64,000 nucleotides of DNA from Pseudomonas peli (GTDB taxonomy: Bacteria; Pseudomonadota; Gammaproteobacteria; Pseudomonadales; Pseudomonadaceae). The notes under the pieces are model-generated. The model had not been told where the DNA came from and did no database searches. It was given only the letters and a program-made list of their open reading frames with translations. Below are positions 56,852-64,000 of this stretch, one piece after another (the first letter of the stretch is position 1; every line of letters begins with the position of its first letter). The stretch spans positions 1-64,000 of the forward strand of contig NZ_FMTL01000002.1 in NCBI RefSeq assembly GCF_900099645.1, written 5' to 3'. The position numbers were made by a program, and so were the translations under genes.

Positions 56852-57961
56852 ATGACCGATCCCGTTAAAGCGCTGTTCCAACCCTTTACCCTGGGCAACC
56901 TGGAGCTGCCGACCCGCGTGGTCATGGCGCCGATGACCCGTTCCTTCTCCCCGGGCGGCGTACCCAACAGCAAGGTCATCGAGTACTACCGTCGCCGCGC
57001 GGCTGCCGGCGTTGGCCTGATCGTCACCGAAGGCACCACGGTTGGTCACAAGGCTGCCAACGGTTACCCGAATGTGCCGCGTTTCTACGGTGAAGACGCC
57101 CTGGCCGGTTGGAAAAAAGTTGTTGAGGCGGTGCACGCTGAAGGCGGCAAGATCGTTCCGCAGCTGTGGCACGTGGGCAATGTGCGCAAGCTGGGCACCG
57201 AGCCGGACGCCGGCGTGCCAGGTTACGGCCCGAGCGAGAAAATCAAAGAAGGCAATGTGGTTGTGCACGGCATGACCCAGGACGATATCAACGAGGTGAT
57301 TGCCGCCTTCGCCCAAGCCGCCAAAGATGCCAAGGCTATCGGCATGGATGGCGTGGAAATCCACGGTGCCCACGGCTACCTGGTCGACCAGTTCTTCTGG
57401 GCCGGCAGCAACCAGCGCACCGATGAATACGGCGGTGACCTAGCGCAGCGTTCGCGTTTTGCCATTGAGCTGATCAAGGCGGTACGCGCCGCAGTAGGCC
57501 CAGAGTTCCCGATCATCTTCCGTTTCTCGCAGTGGAAGCAGCAGGATTACAGCGCTCGTCTGGTGGAAACCCCGGAAGCCTTGGAAGCCTTCCTCAGGCC
57601 ACTGTCTGACGCCGGCGTGGATATCTTCCACTGCTCGACTCGGCGTTTCTGGGAGCCAGAGTTCGACGGTTCCGAGCTGAACCTGGCGGGTTGGACGCGC
57701 AAGCTGACTGGCAAGCCAACCATCACCGTCGGCAGCGTCGGCCTGGACGGCGAGTTCCTGCAGTTTATGGTCAACACCGACAAGGTCGCCGAGCCGGCCA
57801 GCCTGGAAAACCTGCTGGAGCGTTTGAACAAGCAGGAATTCGACTTGGTGGCCGTGGGCCGCGCTCTGCTGGTCGACCCGGATTGGGCGGTCAAGGTGCG
57901 TGATGGCCGCGAGCAGGACATTCTGCCGTTTAGTCGTGATGCGCTGACCAGCCTGGTCTAA
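56852..57961 (+). CDS. Old yellow enzyme / NemA-like ene-reductase
   Basis: 369 residues. FMN-binding TIM barrel of the OYE family: LGNLELPTRVVMAPMTRSFS, WHVGNV, HGAHGYLVDQFFW and NQRTDEYGGDLAQRSRF. NADPH-dependent reduction of alkenes, N-ethylmaleimide-like electrophiles or nitro compounds. Three ATGs occur in a row; 56852 has GAGGA six bases upstream. It lies 36 bases after its presumed regulator. Confidence 0.88.
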   Translation: MTDPVKALFQPFTLGNLELPTRVVMAPMTRSFSPGGVPNSKVIEYYRRRAAAGVGLIVTEGTTVGHKAANGYPNVPRFYGEDALAGWKKVVEAVHAEGGKIVPQLWHVGNVRKLGTEPDAGVPGYGPSEKIKEGNVVVHGMTQDDINEVIAAFAQAAKDAKAIGMDGVEIHGAHGYLVDQFFWAGSNQRTDEYGGDLAQRSRFAIELIKAVRAAVGPEFPIIFRFSQWKQQDYSARLVETPEALEAFLRPLSDAGVDIFHCSTRRFWEPEFDGSELNLAGWTRKLTGKPTITVGSVGLDGEFLQFMVNTDKVAEPASLENLLERLNKQEFDLVAVGRALLVDPDWAVKVRDGREQDILPFSRDALTSLV

Positions 57962-58006
57962 TACCCCATTTTATCGTGTGCGCCGCAAAACGGCGCAACA
58001 CTCCTC

Positions 58007-58033
58007 AAGCCCCGGCACATCGGGGCTTTTTTT
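58007..58033 (+). terminator. Terminator after the ene-reductase gene
   Basis: AAGCCCCG pairs with CGGGGCTT around GCACAT and is followed by a T-run. Confidence 0.9.
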
Positions 58034-58144
58034 CGTCTGCGCTTTGGCTGGTACGCGGGCACCCCACATTGATGCAGAGCACTCAGCAGGCAAGCGCCGC
58101 GTCGTTGGCTAGTATTGCCAGTGCCCCGCCATCAGGTACCGACT

Positions 58145-59092
58145 ATGAAACGTGTTGTGCAGATATCCGTATCCCTTGTTCTGCTGTTGCTGATCAGCCT
58201 GGCCGCTGCGGTTGCCTGGAACTGGGCGCCGGATCGCTCCCTTGCCGACCTCAAGCCACGCTGGGCCTTGCCGCCATCCGAGTTTCTGGCCATCGATGGC
58301 ATGCTCGTGCATCTGCGTGATCAGGGCCCACGGGATGACCCCGCGCCGATTGTTTTGCTGCACGGCACCTCGGCCAGCTTGCACACCTGGGAAGGCTGGG
58401 TAGCAGCGCTGCAGACTAAGCGTCGGGTGATCAGTCTCGATCTACCGGGTTTTGGCCTGACCGGACCGTTCCCCGATGGCGATTACCGTATGTCCCACTA
58501 CAGCGCCTTCCTTACCCATGTGCTGGACCAGTTGCAGGTGCCGCGAGCGGTGGTGGCGGGCAACAGTTTTGGCGGGCAACTGGCCTGGCAGTTTGCCCTG
58601 GACCATCCGCAGCGGGTCGAACGGTTGGTATTGGTGGATGCTGCCGGTTACCCGCGCAATGCCACCTCCATTCCCATCGGTTTTCGCCTGGCGCAGACCC
58701 CCGCGCTGGCGCCGCTAATGGCCAACCTGCTGCCCCGGCAGATGATCGAGGCGAGCATTCGCAACGTCTATGGCGACCCGAGCAAGGTCAGTGATGAACT
58801 GATCGACCGCTACTACGAACTGACCTTGCGTGCCGGCAACCGTGAAGCCTTGCGTCAGCGTTTTATCCAGGCCGAAGCCGGGCAGGGCTTCACGCGCATC
58901 GCTGAGCTCAAGGTGCCGACCTTGATTATCTGGGGCGGCCGCGATGAATTGATTCCGCCGGACAACGCCGAGCGCTTCAAACGCGATATCCAGGGCAGCC
59001 GCCTGGTGCTGTTCGACGACCTGGGGCATGTGCCCCAAGAAGAGGACCCCGCGCGCACCGTCGCGGTGCTGATGGGCTTTCTAGAGGGCTAG
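58145..59092 (+). CDS. Alpha/beta hydrolase, membrane-anchored
   Basis: 315 residues. A hydrophobic helix of about 25 residues at the N-terminus is followed by an alpha/beta hydrolase: oxyanion region LLHGTSAS, nucleophile Ser in AGNSFGGQ, Asp in GGRDELIP and His in GHVPQE. Substrate unknown; likely exported to or facing the periplasm. ATG at 58145 was preferred to an upstream start at 58115. Confidence 0.86.
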   Translation: MKRVVQISVSLVLLLLISLAAAVAWNWAPDRSLADLKPRWALPPSEFLAIDGMLVHLRDQGPRDDPAPIVLLHGTSASLHTWEGWVAALQTKRRVISLDLPGFGLTGPFPDGDYRMSHYSAFLTHVLDQLQVPRAVVAGNSFGGQLAWQFALDHPQRVERLVLVDAAGYPRNATSIPIGFRLAQTPALAPLMANLLPRQMIEASIRNVYGDPSKVSDELIDRYYELTLRAGNREALRQRFIQAEAGQGFTRIAELKVPTLIIWGGRDELIPPDNAERFKRDIQGSRLVLFDDLGHVPQEEDPARTVAVLMGFLEG

Positions 59093-59165
59093 CCGGAGTT
59101 TTCCGCAGTTTTTGACTGCACACTAAGCTGCTGATATTTCGAGAGAGATTGGCTGCATAAAAGAG

Positions 59166-59182
59166 CTGGCGTGCTTTGTGCT
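59166..59182 (+). promoter_or_regulatory. Possible sigma-54 promoter for the TRAP genes
   Basis: CTGGCGTGCTTTGTGCT has GG and GC elements 10 bases apart, as required for sigma-54 -24/-12 elements. It lies about 77 bases before dctQ. The match to TGGCACG-N4-TTGC is partial. Confidence 0.35.
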
Positions 59183-59231
59183 AACGCTGTCGGTGCCAGT
59201 TGGCTTTACGCCATCTTGGTCTAGGCTCTCG

Positions 59232-59246
59232 GAATAACAATTATTC
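59232..59246. promoter_or_regulatory. Inverted repeat before dctQ
   Basis: GAATAA-CAA-TTATTC, a perfect 6-bp inverted repeat 12 bases before the dctQ start. It could be an operator or a structure affecting translation. Confidence 0.35.
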
Positions 59247-59258
59247 GGCAGGTGCGGT

Positions 59259-59765
59259 ATGCCCAAGGCCATCAGGCTGTTTGTGCACGCAGTGGAGGCG
59301 CTCAACCGCGTTGTCGGGCGCTTCGCCATGTACCTGATCTTCGCCATTCTCGGCGTGCTGCTGTACTCCTCCATCAGCAAGACCTTCTTTGTGCCGGCCG
59401 CCTGGACGCTGGAGTCGGCGCAGTTTCTGATGGTCGCCTACTTCCTGCTTGGCGGCGCCTATTCGATGCAGCTCGATGCCCATGTGCGCATGGACCTGTT
59501 CTATTGCAACTGGTCGCCACGTACTCGTGCAGTCGTCGATGTGATCACCATAGGCTTTCTGATTTTCTACCTAGTGTTCTTGCTCTATGGCGGTATTTCT
59601 TCAACTCAGTACGCCCTTGAGTACAACGAAACCAGCTACTCGTCGTGGTCGCCACCCATGGCGCCGATCAAGATTCTGATGTGCATCGGTATCGCCCTGA
59701 TGCTGCTACAGGCCATCGCTACCCTGTTCAAGGACATCGCCGCCGCGCGGGGGGAAACGCTGTAA
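59259..59765 (+). CDS. TRAP transporter small permease (DctQ)
   Basis: 168 residues with four membrane segments, the DctQ plan (YLIFAILGVLLYSSISKTF; FLMVAYFLLGGAYSMQLDAHVRMDL). Works with DctM and a periplasmic DctP to import solutes on an ion gradient. Its TAA overlaps the ATG of dctM by one base. Confidence 0.9.
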   Translation: MPKAIRLFVHAVEALNRVVGRFAMYLIFAILGVLLYSSISKTFFVPAAWTLESAQFLMVAYFLLGGAYSMQLDAHVRMDLFYCNWSPRTRAVVDVITIGFLIFYLVFLLYGGISSTQYALEYNETSYSSWSPPMAPIKILMCIGIALMLLQAIATLFKDIAAARGETL

Positions 59766-61090
59766 TGGATTACGAGCTGATCGCCCTGCTGATGTTCTCC
59801 TCGATGATGTTGCTGCTGCTTACCGGCAAGCGTGTATTCGGTGCCATTGGTTTTGTTGCCGTGGCCGCCGCCCTGTTGTTGTGGGGTGATGGCGGTTCGG
59901 AAATGGCCTTCAGTGCGGCCATGAAACTGATGAAGTGGTATCCGTTGCTGACCCTGCCGTTGTTCGTGTTTATGGGCTATATGCTCTCCGAATCTGGGCT
60001 GGCCGAAGACCTCTACAAGATGTTCCATGTCTGGATGGGCCCGCTCAATGGCGGCCTGGCCATCGGTACCATCGGCCTGATGGTGGCGATCTCGGCCATG
60101 AACGGCCTGAGTGTGGCCGGCATGGCCATCGGCGCCAGTATCGCGCTGCCGGAGCTGCTGCGCCGCGGTTACGACAAGATCATGGTCACCGGGGTGATTC
60201 AGGCTGGCAGCTCGCTGGGCATCCTTATTCCACCGAGCGTGGTGCTGGTGCTGTACGGCATGATCGCCCGCCAGCCGGTCGGCCAGCTGTGGCTGGCTGG
60301 GGTGTTTCCCGGCTTGCTGATGGCGGGGCTGTTTATTCTCTATATCGCCATCCGTTGCCGCTTGCAGCCCGAGCTGGGGCCGGCTTTATCCGAAGAGGAA
60401 CGTGGGCAGATCAGCCGGCGCGAGAAGCTGCTGCTGCTCAGGGCCGGCATTGCGCCGTTATTTATCTTCTTCTGCATGACCGGGCTGTTCCTCATGGGCA
60501 TCACCAGCCTGGTGGAGAGCTCGGCGGTTGGCGCTGCGGCAGCCACCCTGATGGCGCTGGTCAAGGGCCGTTTAACCCGCAGCGTGATGGAGGAAACCCT
60601 GCGCAAGACGCTAGGTATCAGCTGCATGTTTATGTGGATCATCCTCGCCGCGCTGTGCTTCGGCGCGGTGTTCGACGGCCTCGGTGCGGTCAAAGCGATT
60701 GAAGCGCTGTTTCTCGAAGACCTCGGCCTGGGGCCTTGGGAAGTGCTGATCCTGATGCAGGTGTCGTTCATCCTGATGGGCATGTTCCTTGATGACACCG
60801 CCATGCTGGTAATCGTCGCTCCTTTGTATATCCCGCTGGTCGGTGCACTGGGCTTTGATCTGGTTTGGTATGGCGTGCTTTACACCATCACCTGCCAGAT
60901 CGCTTATATGACCCCGCCCTTCGGTTACAACCTGTTCCTGATGCGCGCCATGGCTCCGCCGGAAGTCTCGCTGCGCGACATCTACGTTTCGGTGACTCCA
61001 TTCGTGCTGATCATGATCCTGGCCTTGGTGCTGGTCATGGTCTTTCCGCAGATCGCCCTGTGGTTGCCGCAGTGGCATTACGGCGGATAA
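59765..61090 (+). CDS. TRAP transporter large permease (DctM)
   Basis: 441 residues with about 12 membrane segments. The DctM signature GVIQAGSSLGILIPPSVVLVLYG and the second half MGMFLDDTAMLVIVAPLYIPL are evident. Forms the transport channel with DctQ. The substrate-binding gene follows after 209 bases with a long stem-loop between. Confidence 0.93.
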   Translation: MDYELIALLMFSSMMLLLLTGKRVFGAIGFVAVAAALLLWGDGGSEMAFSAAMKLMKWYPLLTLPLFVFMGYMLSESGLAEDLYKMFHVWMGPLNGGLAIGTIGLMVAISAMNGLSVAGMAIGASIALPELLRRGYDKIMVTGVIQAGSSLGILIPPSVVLVLYGMIARQPVGQLWLAGVFPGLLMAGLFILYIAIRCRLQPELGPALSEEERGQISRREKLLLLRAGIAPLFIFFCMTGLFLMGITSLVESSAVGAAAATLMALVKGRLTRSVMEETLRKTLGISCMFMWIILAALCFGAVFDGLGAVKAIEALFLEDLGLGPWEVLILMQVSFILMGMFLDDTAMLVIVAPLYIPLVGALGFDLVWYGVLYTITCQIAYMTPPFGYNLFLMRAMAPPEVSLRDIYVSVTPFVLIMILALVLVMVFPQIALWLPQWHYGG

Positions 61091-61139
61091 GCACATGAAT
61101 TTCAGCTGTAGGCCAGCGCAGTCGTACCGATAAAGCCAG

Positions 61140-61186
61140 TGAGGATTGCTACGGTGCCGTTCCGCTGATGCCGTGCGCAATCCTCA
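61140..61186 (+). other. Long stem-loop between dctM and dctP
   Basis: TGAGGATTGC (61140-61149) and GCAATCCTCA (61177-61186) are a perfect 10-bp inverted repeat, with further ACGG/CCGT pairing inside. No T-tract. Could stabilise or process the mRNA so that dctP is expressed more than the permeases. Confidence 0.5.
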
Positions 61187-61299
61187 AGGGCTTGTGAGTC
61201 ATCAGGTACAGGTTGCCCCTCTGAAAACCCTGCCAGCGCCCCGTGGGTCAGGCAGTGCGGTTGTATGCCATCTGAATCGACAAGCCTGGAGATAACAGC

Positions 61300-62352
61300 A
61301 TGAGTACGAGACGCAGTTTTCTGAAAACCGCCGCGGTAGCAACCGGGGCAGCAGGGGCAACGGCATTGGGGTCGGCGCATATCTACGCCGCCGAGCCAAA
61401 GAAAATCGTCTGGCGCCTGCAAACCTATGCCGGCGCTGCCTTGGGCGAACATGTGATCAAACCGTCCATTGATGCCTTCAACAAGGCCGCCAATGGCGAG
61501 ATGGAAATCCAGCTGTATTACGCCGACCAACTGGTGCCCACCGGCGAGCTATTCCGCGCTATGCAGAAGGGCACCATCGATGCGGTACAAAGCGATGACG
61601 ACTCCATCGCCGCGCCCGTGGATATCTCGGTTTTTGGCGGCTACTTCCCGTTTGCCACCCGTTACAGCCTGGATATTCCGGTGTTGTTCAACCAATACGG
61701 GCTCAATGAAATCTGGGCCGAAGCCTATGGCGAGGTCAAAGGCGTGACCTGGCTCGGGGCAGGCGCCTGGGACCCGTGCCACTTCGCCACGGTCGAGCCG
61801 ATCACCAAGCTTGAGCACCTCAAGGGCAAGCGCATTTTCACCTTTCCCACTGCGGGTAAATTCCTCACCCGCTTTGGCGTGATCCCGGTGACCCTGCCTT
61901 GGGAAGATGTCGAGGTAGCGATCCAGACCGGAGAGCTGGACGGCATTGCCTGGTCCGGCATCACCGAGGACTACACCGTCGGTTGGGCCAACGTGACCAA
62001 GTACTTCCTCACCAACAACATCTCGGGCGCCTGGTGCGGCTCCTACTTCGCCAACTCGGACAAATGGGCCGAGGTTCCCGAGCACCTGAAAACCCTGTTC
62101 AAACTGTGCATGGACAGCTCCAACTACTACCGCCAGCACTGGTACTGGGGCGGTGAAGCGCAACTGCGGGTTGAGGGCGGCAAGCTACAGCTGACCTCAA
62201 TCCCGGCCGATGAGTGGGCCACCGTTGAGGCCGAAGCTCAGGTGTTCTGGGATGAAATCGCCAAGACCAGCCCACGCTGCGCCCGTGTGGTGGAAATCTT
62301 CAAGAAGTACAACGCACTCATGGCCAAGGCCGGCGCGCCCTATCGCGGCTAG
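61300..62352 (+). CDS. TRAP transporter solute-binding protein (DctP)
   Basis: 350 residues. A Tat-type signal (TRRSFLKTAAVATG; cleavage after IYA) and the DctP body (WRLQTYAGAALGEHVIKP; FRAMQKGTIDAVQ; GVIPVTLPWEDVEVAIQTGELDGI). The sequence style is close to the alpha-keto-acid-binding TRAP proteins such as TakP, but the ligand is not proven. ATG 61300. Confidence 0.9.
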   Translation: MSTRRSFLKTAAVATGAAGATALGSAHIYAAEPKKIVWRLQTYAGAALGEHVIKPSIDAFNKAANGEMEIQLYYADQLVPTGELFRAMQKGTIDAVQSDDDSIAAPVDISVFGGYFPFATRYSLDIPVLFNQYGLNEIWAEAYGEVKGVTWLGAGAWDPCHFATVEPITKLEHLKGKRIFTFPTAGKFLTRFGVIPVTLPWEDVEVAIQTGELDGIAWSGITEDYTVGWANVTKYFLTNNISGAWCGSYFANSDKWAEVPEHLKTLFKLCMDSSNYYRQHWYWGGEAQLRVEGGKLQLTSIPADEWATVEAEAQVFWDEIAKTSPRCARVVEIFKKYNALMAKAGAPYRG

Positions 62353-62371
62353 TGCTGTGTTGCTTGCAACT

Positions 62372-62406
62372 TACGCCTGCAGCGCAAGATGCGGGCGTAT
62401 TTTTTT
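62372..62406 (+). terminator. dctP terminator
   Basis: TACGCCTGC pairs with GCGGGCGTA (one G-T pair) across a 10-base loop, followed by TTTTTTT. Confidence 0.8.
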
Positions 62407-62428
62407 GCGTGGCAGGCAGGCGGCTCAG

Positions 62429-63226
62429 TCAGTGCGCGTAGCGATTGTGCAGGGCCTGGAAGCGACCATCCTGCTGCACACGTTGCAAAGCAGCGCGCCA
62501 GCGCGCGATGTCCTGCTCCGGCATGCCACGGGACAGGGCGATAAAGCCTTCATCGCGGCCCAGTTGCACGGCGCTTGGGCGCACCTTGTCGGCCGCGACG
62601 CCCGCCTCGCGCAGCCTCTGCGCCAGCTCTGAGTCAGCCGAGGCAACCAGCGCGATCCGGCCGGCTGCGAGCATGCTGAAGCAGGTGTTGTAAGTGTTGT
62701 TGCGCTTTAGTTGGGTGAACGCCATGGCTGTCAGGCGTTCGTCATGGGAGCTGCCGTTGAGTACGCACACCGGCAGGTTCTTGGCATCCTCCAGGTTGTG
62801 GATACCGGTGGGCCGTTGGCTGTTTTCGTAGAGCCAGTCCGTCTCTTCCCAGATGGGCCCGACCCAGTGCGCCAGCGGCAGGCGTTCCGGGGTTTTGGCA
62901 AGGTTGAAGAGCACCACATCGTCACGCTGTTGCAGTTGCGCCAGACCACGCGCCAAGGGCACTTCCTGGATTGGCAGCGGTTCGGCCATATCAGTCAGCA
63001 ACTCGCGCACCAGCTCCAGAAAGAACGCCCGCTTGCCGGCATGTTCGCGTCCGCGTAACTGGCCGTCGATCAGTACGGCTTGGCTATCCAGGCTGTGGGT
63101 GTAGATCAGCCAGTCACGTGCCAAGCAGGCCGTAGGCGCAAGCCAGGCAGCGAGTACCAGCGCAACTGCGGCGGCAACTGCTGTGCGATGCCGAGTCTGG
63201 CCGGGCGCTGGCAGGGTGCGGGGCAT
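62429..63226 (-). CDS. Periplasmic solute-binding-like protein (SBP family 3 type)
   Basis: 265 residues. A signal peptide (AVALVLAAWLAPTACLA) and a small type-II periplasmic binding fold (RDWLIYTHSLDSQAVLIDG; ALARGLAQLQQRDDVVLFNLAKTPER; CFSMLAAGRIALVAS). It resembles orphan family-3 proteins in pseudomonads that are not attached to an ABC system. ATG at 63226 gives a credible signal; the frame stays open to 63403. Convergent with dctP. Confidence 0.75.
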   Translation of the reverse strand: MPRTLPAPGQTRHRTAVAAAVALVLAAWLAPTACLARDWLIYTHSLDSQAVLIDGQLRGREHAGKRAFFLELVRELLTDMAEPLPIQEVPLARGLAQLQQRDDVVLFNLAKTPERLPLAHWVGPIWEETDWLYENSQRPTGIHNLEDAKNLPVCVLNGSSHDERLTAMAFTQLKRNNTYNTCFSMLAAGRIALVASADSELAQRLREAGVAADKVRPSAVQLGRDEGFIALSRGMPEQDIARWRAALQRVQQDGRFQALHNRYAH

Positions 63227-63553
63227 CGGGTTCAAACAATCTCCGGTATGGCTTCTGGCGGCCACCTGGCGCATGCAGCCAAGTGTTCGGCGGACGGTGA
63301 TCTGTGCTTTTACAGCAGAGCAGTGCCTGCCGTCATCTGTGATGCAACGCGTGCGAGTTGTTTTGCCTAATTGACCAGCCAACTTGGCAAACCTGTACCA
63401 CACTGATGGAGCTTTTTGCCGGGTGTTCTAACAGGCGTTGTGTAGTCGTCAGGGCGCGTTGTGTAGTGGTTGTGGGGATGCGCTTGAGACGCTGTTGTTG
63501 CCTGCAGGACTGACACCGGATGTCGGCCATAACAACAATAGACAGGTGCATTT
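63227..63553. promoter_or_regulatory. Divergent intergenic region with a 12-bp direct repeat
   Basis: 327 bases between the solute-binding gene and the glutamine-synthetase-like gene, with no gene. GCGTTGTGTAGT occurs twice (63435-63446 and 63456-63467), 21 bases apart, about two helical turns. It lies 87-119 bases before the latter start, a good place for an activator or repressor. Confidence 0.55.
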
Positions 63554-64000
63554 ATGCTCAATCCGCGAGACGTGAAAACCGTTCAGGATGCCAAGCGTAT
63601 TGTCGAAGAGCGCGGCCTCAGCCATATCAAGGTTGGGGTGTTCGATAACGATGGCGTGATGCGCGGCAAATACCTCAGCCGCAGCAAATTCTTCTCTGCC
63701 CTCGACAGCGGCTTTGCCTTCTGTGATGTGGTGCTCGGCTGGGACGTGAAGGACCAGCTCTATGACAACGCTCAATACACCGGCTGGCACACCGGCTACC
63801 CGGATGCGCCGGTGCGGGTGCTGCCTCATACCTGCCGCGACTTACCCTTCGAGAACGGTATGCTGCTTTTTATCTGCGAGTTTGCCGAGGCAGCGGAAAA
63901 GGTCTGCCCACGCGGCACCCTGCGCCGGGTGATTGAGCGCTGCAAAGCCATGGGTTTCGATGCCTTTGCTGCGCTGGAATATGAGTTCTTCATGTTCGAT
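63554..64000 (+). CDS. Glutamine synthetase family protein, 5' part (cut by window end)
   Basis: The first 149 codons are open to the window end. The translation includes GVFDNDGVMRGKYLSR, LPHTCRDLPFENG and FDAFAALEYEFFMFD, the last matching the first catalytic-domain motif of glutamine synthetases. The N-terminal style is closer to gamma-glutamylpolyamine synthetase (PuuA) or type-III homologues than to GlnA. It probably ligates glutamate to an amine. The direct repeat upstream may regulate it. Confidence 0.85.
   Translation, partial: MLNPRDVKTVQDAKRIVEERGLSHIKVGVFDNDGVMRGKYLSRSKFFSALDSGFAFCDVVLGWDVKDQLYDNAQYTGWHTGYPDAPVRVLPHTCRDLPFENGMLLFICEFAEAAEKVCPRGTLRRVIERCKAMGFDAFAALEYEFFMFD

Overview
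The window looks like a chromosomal segment of a Pseudomonas species. Support comes from the 23S tail and 5S rRNA, the high-GC codon use, Pseudomonas-type intergenic repeats, and a gene order (ychF-pth-rplY-prs-tRNA-ispE-lolB-TPR lipoprotein / hemA-prfA-prmC-moeB-murI-pagL, then photolyase, hemH, uraA-upp, hpt) that I recall from the P. aeruginosa group. Nearly all of it is core genome. I see no insertion sequence, integrase, prophage or CRISPR array.

Layout. 1-356: the end of an rRNA operon and its terminator. 459-4024: a PqiA/PqiA/MCE envelope lipid-transport operon. 4077-8847 (minus): MksF-MksE-MksB, a condensin of the Wadjet type without the MksG/JetD nuclease. 9124-14159: four tandem exported proteins of unknown function that share a short motif right after the signal peptide. 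14411-16885: NspC and carboxynorspermidine synthase (polyamine branch). 17105-19978: leuA, a HolD-like gene and rimI. 20107-23675: 5'-nucleotidase, beta-carbonic anhydrase and a DMT exporter. 23931-31048 (minus): tRNA-Met, ychF, pth, rplY, prs, two tRNA-Gln, ispE, lolB and a TPR lipoprotein. 31232-36677: hemA, prfA, prmC, moeB, murI, pagL.

36819-46972 (minus) is the most distinctive region. Nine genes, almost all overlapping by 1-14 bases, encode a DUF523/DUF1722 protein, a MerR-family regulator of LitR/CarH architecture without the B12-binding motif, a photolyase, a SnoaL-like protein, an SDR, a flavin oxidoreductase, a DUF1365 protein, a Cfa-type methyltransferase and a DUF2878 membrane protein. 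Upstream are a Trp-rich small protein and a renalase-like flavoprotein. The leader carries four TGTACA hexamers in two pairs, each pair offset by exactly 18 bp. The next promoter upstream carries an inverted TATACA/TGTATA pair at the same offset. I read this as a light/oxidative-stress regulon that couples DNA repair to membrane fatty-acid modification.

47166-53839: a TIGR01777 protein, hemH, an MFS transporter, upp-uraA, hpt and a WbuC cupin. 53836-57961: a SulP transporter, a PA4642-type small protein and a NemR/NemA-like regulator and ene-reductase pair. 58145-64000: an alpha/beta hydrolase, a TRAP transporter (DctQ, DctM, DctP), a periplasmic solute-binding-like protein and the start of a glutamine synthetase family gene cut by the window end.

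Functions were assigned by reading motifs, length and synteny. No database search was run.
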